Origin: Alphaproteobacteria bacterium AO1-B
Lineage (GTDB): Bacteria; Pseudomonadota; Alphaproteobacteria; Rhizobiales; Stappiaceae
Direction: 5' to 3'
NCBI GenBank assembly: GCA_001890945.1
Contig: MLAX01000005.1
Coordinates: 1-64,000 of the forward strand
DNA length: 64,000 nucleotides
The position numbers were made by a program, and so were the translations under genes. The notes beneath the pieces were generated by a model. That model had not been told where the DNA came from and did no database searches. It saw nothing but the letters and a program-made list of their open reading frames with translations. This document shows positions 16,801 to 26,300 of this stretch, one piece after another (within the stretch, counting starts at the first letter, position 1; every line of letters begins with the position of its first letter).

Positions 16801-18384
16801 ATGAATACCAAAACCAAATTGATTGCTGCTGCTGTGGCAACGTTTGGCGTGGCATCCGCTGCGCAGGCGGAAACATTGAAGTTTGCGTTTCAGGGGACAT
16901 TGAACGCCCTTGACCCGTACAGCCTCAACGAAACCTTCACGCTGTCCGCCCTTGGCAACACCTATGAAGGTCTGACCCGCCGCGGTGCAGACCTGCAGAT
17001 CGAGCCGAGCCTTGCCGAGCGTTGGGAAGTTGTCGAGCCGAACCGCTGGCGTTTTTACCTTCGCCAAGGCGTCAAGTTCCACAATGGCAACGACTTTACA
17101 GCTGAAGACGTCGCCTTTTCCGTTGACCGTGTCCGTTCCGAAGGGTCCGACCTGACAACCCGCGTTCCGGGCGATGCCAAGGTGGAAATCGTTGACGACT
17201 ACACCGTCGACTTCGTTCTGACCGGCCCGAACCCGATCCTGCACTATGAGTGGGACACGTTCTACATCATGGACAAGGAGTGGACCGAGGCCAACGACGC
17301 GGTCAAAGTCACCTCTGCTTCCGACACCACCCCGAACTATGCGGCCCTGAACGCGAACGGCACTGGCCCGTTCAAGTTGGTCAGCCACGAGCCGGGCGTG
17401 AAAACCGTTTATGAGAAAAACGATGGCTGGTGGGACACCGCGTCTCACAACCTGACCACCGTTGAGTTCACTCCGATCGGATCCGATGCAACCCGCGTTG
17501 CAGCGCTTCTGTCCGGCGAGATGGATATGGTTTATCCGATCCCGATCCAGGACATCAAACGCATCAACGACAATGACGGCACTGTCGCCCTGACAGGTCC
17601 TGAGCTGCGCACGATCTTCCTCGGCATGGACCAGATGCGCGATGAGCTGCTGTATTCCGACGTTAAGGGCAAAAACCCGTTCAAGGATGCCAAGGTTCGC
17701 AAAGCGTTCTACCAGGCCATCAACATTGAAGCGATCAAGCAGAAAGTGATGCGCAACCTCGCAACACCGTCCGCGATCATGATCTCCCCGTTCCTGTTCT
17801 CCAAGTCGGATGAGTTCGAGCGGTATCCGTATGACCCGCAGGCTGCAATGGATCTTCTTGCAGAAGCCGGGTACCCGGACGGGTTCTCTGTCGGCATGGA
17901 CTGCCCGAACGATCGCTATGTCAACGACGAAGCCATCTGTCAGGCCGTTGCTGCAATGCTCGCCCGCGTTGGCGTAAAGGTTGACCTGAACGCCCAGCCG
18001 AAAGCGAAGTACTTCGCCAAGATCCTGGCCTCTGGTGGCTACGATACGTCGTTCTACCTGCTTGGCTGGACCCCAGGTTCCTTCGACAGCTTCAACGTTC
18101 TGTCCAACCTGATGAACTGCCGCGACGAAGCTGGCAAAGGCTCTCCGTTCAACAACGGTGGCTGGTGCGATGCGAAAATCGATGAGCTGACACAACAGAT
18201 CCTGGTTGAAAACGATCCGGCGAAACGCGACGACATGATCGCGGAAGCCTACAAGATCTCCCACGACAATGCCTACTACATCCCGCTGCACCAGCAGGGT
18301 CTGGCATGGGGCGTTGCGGACGACGTTGAGCTCGTACAGCGCGCGGACAACCAGTTCCACTTCCGCTTCGTCACAAAGAACTAA
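16801..18384 (+). CDS. Peptide-type ABC transporter substrate-binding protein
   Basis: 527 aa family-5 binding protein. Residues 1-23 are a signal peptide ending AQA, and the mature start is ETLKFAFQGTLNALDPYS. Typical internal motifs are WEVVEPNRWRFYLRQGVKFHNGNDFTAEDVAFS, with cluster-5 topology throughout. An AGAGGGG Shine-Dalgarno precedes the ATG. It is the first gene of a complete transporter (two permeases, one double ATPase) and is followed by a strong hairpin that probably lowers transcription of the later genes. The ligand may be a peptide, an acyl-amino acid or another oligomer; argE upstream is a hint only. Confidence 0.92.
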   Translation: MNTKTKLIAAAVATFGVASAAQAETLKFAFQGTLNALDPYSLNETFTLSALGNTYEGLTRRGADLQIEPSLAERWEVVEPNRWRFYLRQGVKFHNGNDFTAEDVAFSVDRVRSEGSDLTTRVPGDAKVEIVDDYTVDFVLTGPNPILHYEWDTFYIMDKEWTEANDAVKVTSASDTTPNYAALNANGTGPFKLVSHEPGVKTVYEKNDGWWDTASHNLTTVEFTPIGSDATRVAALLSGEMDMVYPIPIQDIKRINDNDGTVALTGPELRTIFLGMDQMRDELLYSDVKGKNPFKDAKVRKAFYQAINIEAIKQKVMRNLATPSAIMISPFLFSKSDEFERYPYDPQAAMDLLAEAGYPDGFSVGMDCPNDRYVNDEAICQAVAAMLARVGVKVDLNAQPKAKYFAKILASGGYDTSFYLLGWTPGSFDSFNVLSNLMNCRDEAGKGSPFNNGGWCDAKIDELTQQILVENDPAKRDDMIAEAYKISHDNAYYIPLHQQGLAWGVADDVELVQRADNQFHFRFVTKN

Positions 18385-18405
18385 GCGGTCCTGTTAAAAA
18401 ATGAA

Positions 18406-18430
18406 GCGCCCCCGGTTCCGCCGGGGGCGC
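18406..18430 (+). terminator. Intra-operon terminator/attenuator after the binding protein
   Basis: GCGCCCCCGG (18406-18415), loop TTCCG, CCGGGGGCGC (18421-18430), then CTTTTCTT: a very stable 10-bp GC stem plus short U-run. It lies between the binding-protein gene and the first permease, where partial termination would give excess binding protein. Confidence 0.75.
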
Positions 18431-18457
18431 CTTTTCTTGAAAACGTAAAGAGCCGAA

Positions 18458-19432
18458 ATGATAGGTTTTGCAACACGTCGTTTGCTTCAAGCGATGATTG
18501 TCATGTTGGTGGTGGCGCTGCTCGCTTTCACCATGTTCCGTTTCGTCGGAGACCCCATCAACCAGATGGTCGGTATCGAGACATCCATTGAAGAACGTGA
18601 AGCACTGCGCGAGCGTTTAGGTCTGAACGATCCCATCCCGGTCCAATTCGCCCGCTTCATCGGTAATGCGGTGCAGTTCGACTTCGGCACATCCTATCAG
18701 TTCAAACAACCCGTTTCGGAGCTGTTTGCCAAACGTATTCCGGCAACGCTTGAGCTCAGTTTCGCATCCTTCATGTTTGCGCTGGTTGTCGGCATCCCTA
18801 TGGGCATCTACGCCGGTCTCAACCGCGAATCGGCGATTTCAAAACTGTTTCTATCGGTGTCTTTGATCGGCATATCCCTGCCCACCTTCTTCATCGGGAT
18901 CTTGTTGATCTTCCTGTTCTCGGTCACGCTGCAATGGCTGCCAAGCTTTGGCCGCGGCGATGTCGTCCAGGTCGGCTCCTGGTGGACAACAGGCTTCCTG
19001 ACAGCCTCCGGCCTGAAAGCGCTGATCCTGCCAGCAGTCACGCTCGGCATGTACCAGATGACGCTGATCATGCGCCTGATCCGGGCGGAAATGCTGGAAG
19101 TCATTCGAACCGACTACATCAAGTTTGCCCGCGCACGCGGCCTGCCGGACCGGCTGGTCCACTTCCGGCACGCGCTGAAGAACACCATGGTTCCTGTGAT
19201 CACGATCACCGGTCTTCAGCTCGGGTCGATCATCGCTTTTGCGACCATCACGGAGACCGTCTTCCAGTGGCCGGGCATGGGTCTGATGTTCCTGCAAGCT
19301 GTTCAGAACGTCGATATTCCGATCATGTCGGCATATCTGCTGCTGACTGCTTTCCTTTTCGTCGCGATCAATTTCATCGTCGACATTCTCTATTTCTTCA
19401 TCGATCCGCGTCTGCGGGTCGGACGGCCATAA
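18458..19432 (+). CDS. Peptide-type ABC transporter permease (DppB-like)
   Basis: 324 aa with about six membrane segments. It begins MIGFATRRLLQAMIVMLVVALLAF and contains DPINQMVG and the permease EAA-like loop around RTDYIKFARARGLPDR with the following HALKNTMVPV, which contacts the ATPase. DppB/OppB proteins pair with a DppC partner; that gene starts 12 nt after this one. Part of the four-gene transporter operon. Confidence 0.92.
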   Translation: MIGFATRRLLQAMIVMLVVALLAFTMFRFVGDPINQMVGIETSIEEREALRERLGLNDPIPVQFARFIGNAVQFDFGTSYQFKQPVSELFAKRIPATLELSFASFMFALVVGIPMGIYAGLNRESAISKLFLSVSLIGISLPTFFIGILLIFLFSVTLQWLPSFGRGDVVQVGSWWTTGFLTASGLKALILPAVTLGMYQMTLIMRLIRAEMLEVIRTDYIKFARARGLPDRLVHFRHALKNTMVPVITITGLQLGSIIAFATITETVFQWPGMGLMFLQAVQNVDIPIMSAYLLLTAFLFVAINFIVDILYFFIDPRLRVGRP

Positions 19433-19444
19433 GGAGACTTGACC

Positions 19445-20389
19445 ATGGCTGATGTCTCCACACCGAGCAGCGAGCCGAAAGGCCGCCTTGCACGCATCAT
19501 CGACAGCGACCTGTTCCACTCCTTCCTGCGTTCGAAGGTCACCGTGGTTGCTGCCGTGATGACACTGATCCTGTTCCTGGTCGCATTCCTTGCGCCCTGG
19601 GTCGCGCCACACAATCCGTTTGATCTGGCGACGATTTCCATTCTGGACGCTCGCGTTCCACCGGTCTGGATGGAGTTTGCCGACCCTCGCTTCCTGCTCG
19701 GCACCGATGATCAGGGCCGGGATCTGTTGTCCGGGATCTTCTACGGCATGCGGATTTCGCTCATTGTCGGTTTCTGTTCGGTCATCGCTGCCGCGATCAT
19801 CGGCATCACCGCCGGTCTGGTCGCCGGTTACATGGGCGGACGTGTCGATGCGATCATCATGCGGATCGCCGATGTCCAGCTGACTTTCCCGGCCATTTTG
19901 ATCGCGCTTCTGATTGACGGTGTCGCAGCCGGAATCTTCGGCGGGATCGACCGCGAGGTCTTCGCCTTCTACATCCTGATCGTGGCCCTCGCGCTGTCGT
20001 TCTGGGTGCAGTACGCCCGGACGGTACGCGGATCCACGATGGTGGAAAAGAACAAGGAATATGTTCAGGCAGCCCGCGTGATCGGCATTCCTTCGGTCAT
20101 CATCATGGTCCGCCACATCCTGCCGAACGTGATGGGTCCGGTTCTGGTTATTGCGACCATCAACCTGGCGCTAGCGATTGTCACAGAATCCAGCCTGTCG
20201 TTCCTCGGTGTCGGCATGCCGCCCACCCAGCCGTCTCTCGGCACCCTGATCGCCATCGGCAACGACTTCCTCTACTCCGGGGAATGGTGGATCGCGATTT
20301 TCCCGGGCATTGCGCTGGCTCTGCTGGTTTTGAACGTCAACTTGTTGGGCGACTGGCTGCGTGACGCCCTCAACCCGAAACTGCGCTGA
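19445..20389 (+). CDS. Peptide-type ABC transporter permease (DppC-like)
   Basis: 314 aa. An N-terminal cytoplasmic stretch and the first helix (SKVTVVAAVMTLILFLVAFLAP) precede LLGTDDQGRDLLSGIFYGMRISL, the DppC/OppC signature, and the EAA loop KEYVQAARVIGIPS followed by HILPNVMGP. ATG 19445 is chosen because AAGGAG (19431-19436) is 8 nt upstream; a TTG two codons earlier is less likely. Partner of the DppB-like permease. Confidence 0.92.
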   Translation: MADVSTPSSEPKGRLARIIDSDLFHSFLRSKVTVVAAVMTLILFLVAFLAPWVAPHNPFDLATISILDARVPPVWMEFADPRFLLGTDDQGRDLLSGIFYGMRISLIVGFCSVIAAAIIGITAGLVAGYMGGRVDAIIMRIADVQLTFPAILIALLIDGVAAGIFGGIDREVFAFYILIVALALSFWVQYARTVRGSTMVEKNKEYVQAARVIGIPSVIIMVRHILPNVMGPVLVIATINLALAIVTESSLSFLGVGMPPTQPSLGTLIAIGNDFLYSGEWWIAIFPGIALALLVLNVNLLGDWLRDALNPKLR

Positions 20390-20399
20390 GGTACCTCCC

Positions 20400-22121
<1,722 letters not shown>

Positions 22122-22136
22122 TACCTCAAAGCTTTG

Positions 22137-22163
22137 CACTGTCCCGCCTTCCGCGGGACAGTG
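22137..22163 (+). terminator. Hairpin after the ABC transporter operon
   Basis: CACTGTCCCGC (22137-22147), loop CTTCC, GCGGGACAGTG (22153-22163): a perfect 11-bp stem 15 nt after the ATPase stop. No immediate U-run, though a T-run lies near 22195-22202. Confidence 0.6.
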
Positions 22164-22719
22164 TCCCAAACCAGCTAAGTCACTGTTTATGAGTCTTTTT
22201 TAAGATTCGCCTGAGTCGTCCACTTGACTCTGCAGACACTCCTGATTCCCGATTTGCCGCCCAGCGATAGTCACAGTGGACTCCGGACCCGGCAATTGTT
22301 GCCGCCCCTGTTTTCAAGTCTTTTCCATTTAGTGTTTTCGGGGATATTCAATTGCCAATCAATCGTAATTCCGATTCGTGAGAAATGACCTCGGCGTATT
22401 TCTGTAGATTATGAGTATATAAACTAATCTCTTTTTCTCCGGCAAAATTCGTTATAATGATTTTTTATTTTATGATATAGGAATTTATCCATTCTTAATT
22501 TCCATACTGATTCATATAAACTCTATTTTACTTTTCCCTCCGGCATTGTATTTCGATCCAATCGACCAAATCATCGGTATTCCTGCCAAGAGGCGAAGCC
22601 GTTCCCCGTTGGAGCTATCTGACCGCCGGATTGAAGCACAGACCGCCTGTACTGCATTTTCAATCCGGAGCGACACCCGGCGTCACGCGAACGGGAAAGC
22701 ACAGGGAACGGGGATCATC
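22164..22719. other. Long AT-rich intergenic region
   Basis: About 550 nt with no supportable gene. The first part is of ordinary composition; from about 22380 to 22540 it becomes clearly AT-rich, with runs such as ATTTTTTATTTTATGATATAGG, unlike the rest of the window. The open frame running into the next gene from 22546 has no domain and no SD at its first start. The stretch may hold promoters, a protein-binding (H-NS-like/MucR-like) site or a small RNA. Confidence 0.45.
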
Positions 22720-24288
22720 ATGCAACAGGCCGCAAAAAAGCCGGCTCTCTCACTGGAAGTCATCAGCAGGGCGATACTGATCGCAATCGCATCAACTCTT
22801 CTCGCCGTAGCATCAGCGCATTCAGGCACAGAACCAAACACTGTGTCCGTTATCAGCCTCTGCGCGATGTCGGTTCTGTTCTCAGCCACCAGTCTGGCTT
22901 TCTGTCCGGAAGCCGCGGCTGGACGGAGCTTGAACTATGCAACGGCGCTCGTGTGCGGGGGACTGCTGATTGTAGATCCCTTCCTCCCATTCATTTCAAC
23001 CAGAGGAATCACCCCCCATGCCCCTGCGTTTTCCGCCGGCATCATGATGATCCTTCGCGCACTCGCTGTTTGGATCCTGCCACCACGTGGCGAACGGACC
23101 GGGCTCAAAGAAGGTTTTGCTTCCAGCCAACTCAGCCTTCTATGCGGCGGCCTTTGGCTTGGCGTAAATCCCGATCAGGCACCGATAGCGGCTGTTGTCT
23201 GCCTGGTGCTCTCCTGGCCCTATCTTGTTGATGGCATCAACGCCTTTGCTGACAAGATCTATTTGGAAGCGGCCAGGGCCGCCGGTGTTCGGAGCCTTGG
23301 GACTGCTGCATTCGCCAAGGTCGCGTCAGCCCGCGATATCGTCATCGACAAGGCTGCCGTCATGTCGGGCCCAAACCTGGTGGTGACCAATGTCATGGCT
23401 TTCAACAATGAACCCAAAACACTGCTTGCCGTTGCCGCATCGGCTGAAAGCGGGAGCGATCATCCCGTCGCAGAAGCTTTGCGCCAACTGGCGGAGCAAT
23501 GGCGTGTCGACATCAAGCGGCCCGATCGCTTCGAGCAAGCGCCTGGGCTGGGCGCAGTCGCTTTACTCGGCGGGCAAAGTGTCGTCATTGGCACGGCCAA
23601 CCTGATGCAGAAGCACAAGATCGACAGCTTCACCGCCGACGCCATCGCCCGCTCACTTGAAGCGGACGGCAAAACGGTTCTCAGGGTTGCAGTTGGCGGC
23701 CGGGTTGTTGGTGTCCTCGGCCTAGAAGGCACTTTGCGTCAGGATGCAGGTGTTGCTGCCTTTGCGCTGCGCGGGGAAGGCCTCGTACCCTGGCTCTATA
23801 GCGGAGACAGTGAAAAGACGCGCCAGGCACTTGCCGACATGCTTGGCTTGGAACCGGTCGCAGATCCGCGTCCAGGCGAGAGCGCGGCGGAAGCCGCACA
23901 GCGCTTTTTGGGCGACCAGAATCCTTTGGTTCTGACGTTGTCACAGGATCGCGCATCTTTGGAATTGAGATCCATCCATCAGGTGGCAGAGGAAATTGAT
24001 ACGCCAGAAAAGACGGTCCTTGCCGTTAGTAATACCGAAGACATCGGCGCATTTCCTGCCCTTAAGGACCTAGCCATGAGACGCACCGCGCTCGCCGCAC
24101 ATGCGCAACGGTTTTTGTCCGGCCTTTCGATTTTGTGCGGGGTTTGCGGCGGTTCACTGCTGCTGCCCATGACATCAGCCCCCGTGCTTTTCATTGTCAG
24201 CCTCACGGTCCTTTGGGCCTTTGCGCGGTATTCCATTGCGGACCGCAGACAAGAAACAAGGGCAGGCGACCTGATCGCGGCCAGTTGA
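22720..24288 (+). CDS. P-type-ATPase-like pseudoenzyme (heavy-metal type, degenerate)
   Basis: 522 aa. Residues 13-170 hold five to six hydrophobic segments. Then comes a stretch that follows the P1B-ATPase P/N domains closely but with catalytic motifs broken: DKTGTLT is DKAAVMS (Asp210), SEHPL is SDHPV (247-250), the N-domain core VVIGTANLMQKHKI is kept, TGDN is SGDS (361-364), and ADTLRPDA reads LEGTLRQDA. The actuator TGES motif, the CPC membrane motif and the GDGxNDxPAL hinge are absent. Two more hydrophobic segments end the protein. ATP-driven transport by the normal phospho-Asp cycle seems impossible, so it may be a regulatory or scaffold protein. ATG 22720 has GGGGA upstream. The ancestry is clear; function is unknown. 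Confidence 0.75.
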   Translation: MQQAAKKPALSLEVISRAILIAIASTLLAVASAHSGTEPNTVSVISLCAMSVLFSATSLAFCPEAAAGRSLNYATALVCGGLLIVDPFLPFISTRGITPHAPAFSAGIMMILRALAVWILPPRGERTGLKEGFASSQLSLLCGGLWLGVNPDQAPIAAVVCLVLSWPYLVDGINAFADKIYLEAARAAGVRSLGTAAFAKVASARDIVIDKAAVMSGPNLVVTNVMAFNNEPKTLLAVAASAESGSDHPVAEALRQLAEQWRVDIKRPDRFEQAPGLGAVALLGGQSVVIGTANLMQKHKIDSFTADAIARSLEADGKTVLRVAVGGRVVGVLGLEGTLRQDAGVAAFALRGEGLVPWLYSGDSEKTRQALADMLGLEPVADPRPGESAAEAAQRFLGDQNPLVLTLSQDRASLELRSIHQVAEEIDTPEKTVLAVSNTEDIGAFPALKDLAMRRTALAAHAQRFLSGLSILCGVCGGSLLLPMTSAPVLFIVSLTVLWAFARYSIADRRQETRAGDLIAAS

Positions 24289-24335
24289 TCCAATCTGCTT
24301 TACAAGCCTGTTCGAGCGGGTATTTATCGGCTCAC

Positions 24336-24363
24336 ACCCTCTGTAATGAGGGGAACAGAGGGT
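24336..24363 (+). promoter_or_regulatory. 9-bp hairpin just upstream of the dehydratase start
   Basis: ACCCTCTGT (24336-24344) and ACAGAGGGT (24355-24363) are exact reverse complements around a 10-nt loop. The right arm contains GAGGG, the likely ribosome-binding region for the ATG at 24373, so this may be an operator or an RNA switch on translation. Confidence 0.5.
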
Positions 24364-24372
24364 AAGGCGCCG

Positions 24373-26169
24373 ATGACACATACCAAGACACCGAATTTCC
24401 GTTCTGCCGCTTGGTTCAACAACCCAGACAATCCCGGAATGACGGCGCTCTACATCGAACGCTATCTGAATTTCGGGATTACACGCGAAGAACTGCAATC
24501 CGGAAAACCGATCATCGGGATCGCCCAGACAGGATCGGACCTCTCACCGTGCAACCGCCACCATCTTGAGCTGTCCAAGCGGGTCCGCGAGGGCATCCGG
24601 GACGCTGGGGGGATCGCGTTTGAATTCCCCGTCCATCCGATACAGGAAACCGGACGCCGACCAACGGCAACGCTTGACCGGAACCTTGCTTATCTCGGCC
24701 TTGTCGAATTGCTGCATGGATACCCGCTTGATGGGGTTGTCCTGACCATTGGCTGCGACAAGACCACACCGGCCTGCCTGATGGCCGCCGCGACGGTCAA
24801 CATTCCGGCAATCGCCCTGTCGGTCGGTCCCATGCTCAACGGCTGGCACAAGGGCGAGCGCACAGGTTCGGGCACCATTGTTTGGAAAGCCCGGCAAATG
24901 CTGGCCGCGGGTGACATCGACTATGAAGGCTTTATGGACCTTGTAGCCTCATCCGCCCCGTCTGTCGGCTATTGCAACACGATGGGCACGGCAACGACCA
25001 TGAATTCTCTCGCCGAAGCTCTTGGTATGCAGCTTCCAGGCGCGGCCGCCATTCCGGCACCTTACCGGGAACGCGGTGCCATCTCTTATGAAACCGGCCG
25101 CCGGATCGTGGAAATGGCATATGAGGATCTGAAACCCTCCGATATCATGACTCGGCAGGCCTTCGAAAATGCCATCGTCGTGAATTCGGCAATTGGTGGG
25201 TCTACAAACGCTCCAATCCACTTGAACGGCATCGCCCGGCATCTTGGGATCGAGCTCACGAATGACGATTGGCAAGAGATTGGCCATGACGTGCCGCTTC
25301 TGGTCAATCTTCAGCCGGCTGGCGCCTATTTGGGTGAAGATTATTTCCACGCTGGCGGGGTCCCGGCGGTTGTTGCAGAGTTGCTGCGCCATCAACAGCT
25401 GCCCCACCCAGACGCGCTGACAGCAAACGGGAAAACAATTGAGGCAAACTGCGCCGGCGTTGTCACCGATCTGCCCAATGTCATCAAACCATTCGACGCG
25501 CCGATGCTGGAAAAGGCCGGGTTCTTGAACCTGAAGGGCAACCTCTTCGACAGCGCGATCATGAAAACCAGCGTTATCTCTGAAGAGTTCCGCAACCGCT
25601 ACCTCTCTAATCCGAACGACCCGGATGCGTTTGAAGGCCGCGCAATCGTTTTCGAAGGACCGGAGGATTACCATCACCGGATTGACGATCCAGAGCTGGA
25701 GATCGACGAAAACTGTATGCTGTTCGTTCGCGGAACAGGTCCGATCGGTTACCCGGGCGGTGCTGAAGTGGTGAACATGCAGCCCCCGGCGGCGCTTATC
25801 AAACAAGGGATAACGGCCCTGCCATGCATCGGCGACGGCCGTCAATCCGGCACATCAGGTTCTCCCTCGATCCTGAATGCAGCACCCGAGGCCGCTGCAA
25901 TGGGCGGATTGGCGGTGTTGCAAACCGGGGATCGTGTGCGGATCGATCTGAAAGCGGGATCAGCCAACATTCTTATATCGGATGAAGAATTGGCCCAGCG
26001 CCGCGCACAGCTTGAAGAAAGCGGAGGGTTCCAAGTTGCCGAGAGCCAAACGCCCTGGCAGGAAATCCAGCGCGGTATGGTGGCCCAGTTCGACAAGGGC
26101 ATGGTTTTGGAGCCCGCGGTCAAATATCAGGACGTCGCGCACAAAGGTCTGCCCCGCGACAATCACTGA
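24373..26169 (+). CDS. Pentonate dehydratase (IlvD/Edd family; xylonate/arabinonate type)
   Basis: 598 aa. The opening [29 protein letters not shown] and the whole layout match sugar-acid dehydratases such as xylonate dehydratase of Caulobacter rather than IlvD. Fe-S ligands are Cys60 (GSDLSPCN), Cys128 ([11 protein letters not shown]) and Cys201 (GYCNTMGTA). The C-terminal [22 protein letters not shown] is typical. It removes water from a C5 (or related) aldonic acid to a 2-keto-3-deoxy acid. No other sugar-acid genes adjoin it, so the substrate is uncertain. A hairpin overlaps the likely SD. Confidence 0.88.
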   Translation: MTHTKTPNFRSAAWFNNPDNPGMTALYIERYLNFGITREELQSGKPIIGIAQTGSDLSPCNRHHLELSKRVREGIRDAGGIAFEFPVHPIQETGRRPTATLDRNLAYLGLVELLHGYPLDGVVLTIGCDKTTPACLMAAATVNIPAIALSVGPMLNGWHKGERTGSGTIVWKARQMLAAGDIDYEGFMDLVASSAPSVGYCNTMGTATTMNSLAEALGMQLPGAAAIPAPYRERGAISYETGRRIVEMAYEDLKPSDIMTRQAFENAIVVNSAIGGSTNAPIHLNGIARHLGIELTNDDWQEIGHDVPLLVNLQPAGAYLGEDYFHAGGVPAVVAELLRHQQLPHPDALTANGKTIEANCAGVVTDLPNVIKPFDAPMLEKAGFLNLKGNLFDSAIMKTSVISEEFRNRYLSNPNDPDAFEGRAIVFEGPEDYHHRIDDPELEIDENCMLFVRGTGPIGYPGGAEVVNMQPPAALIKQGITALPCIGDGRQSGTSGSPSILNAAPEAAAMGGLAVLQTGDRVRIDLKAGSANILISDEELAQRRAQLEESGGFQVAESQTPWQEIQRGMVAQFDKGMVLEPAVKYQDVAHKGLPRDNH

Positions 26170-26300
26170 GCGACAAGATATCGCTGTGTGCTGAAAACTC
26201 CCGAGGAGACTTACATCCTCGGAAAAACTGCCAATGAAACGATTTTTCAAAGATTCCCGTGCACTGTGGCCTGAACTGGGTCTTGTAGTGAGTAGGTTTC

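Noticed and set aside
16567..18360. 597-codon open frame antisense to the binding-protein gene
   Set aside because: Shadow of a well-supported gene with a signal peptide and family motifs; the antisense translation has no domain.
18851..20116. 421-codon antisense frame across the two permeases
   Set aside because: His/Asp/Arg-rich shadow translation of GC-biased membrane-protein codons.
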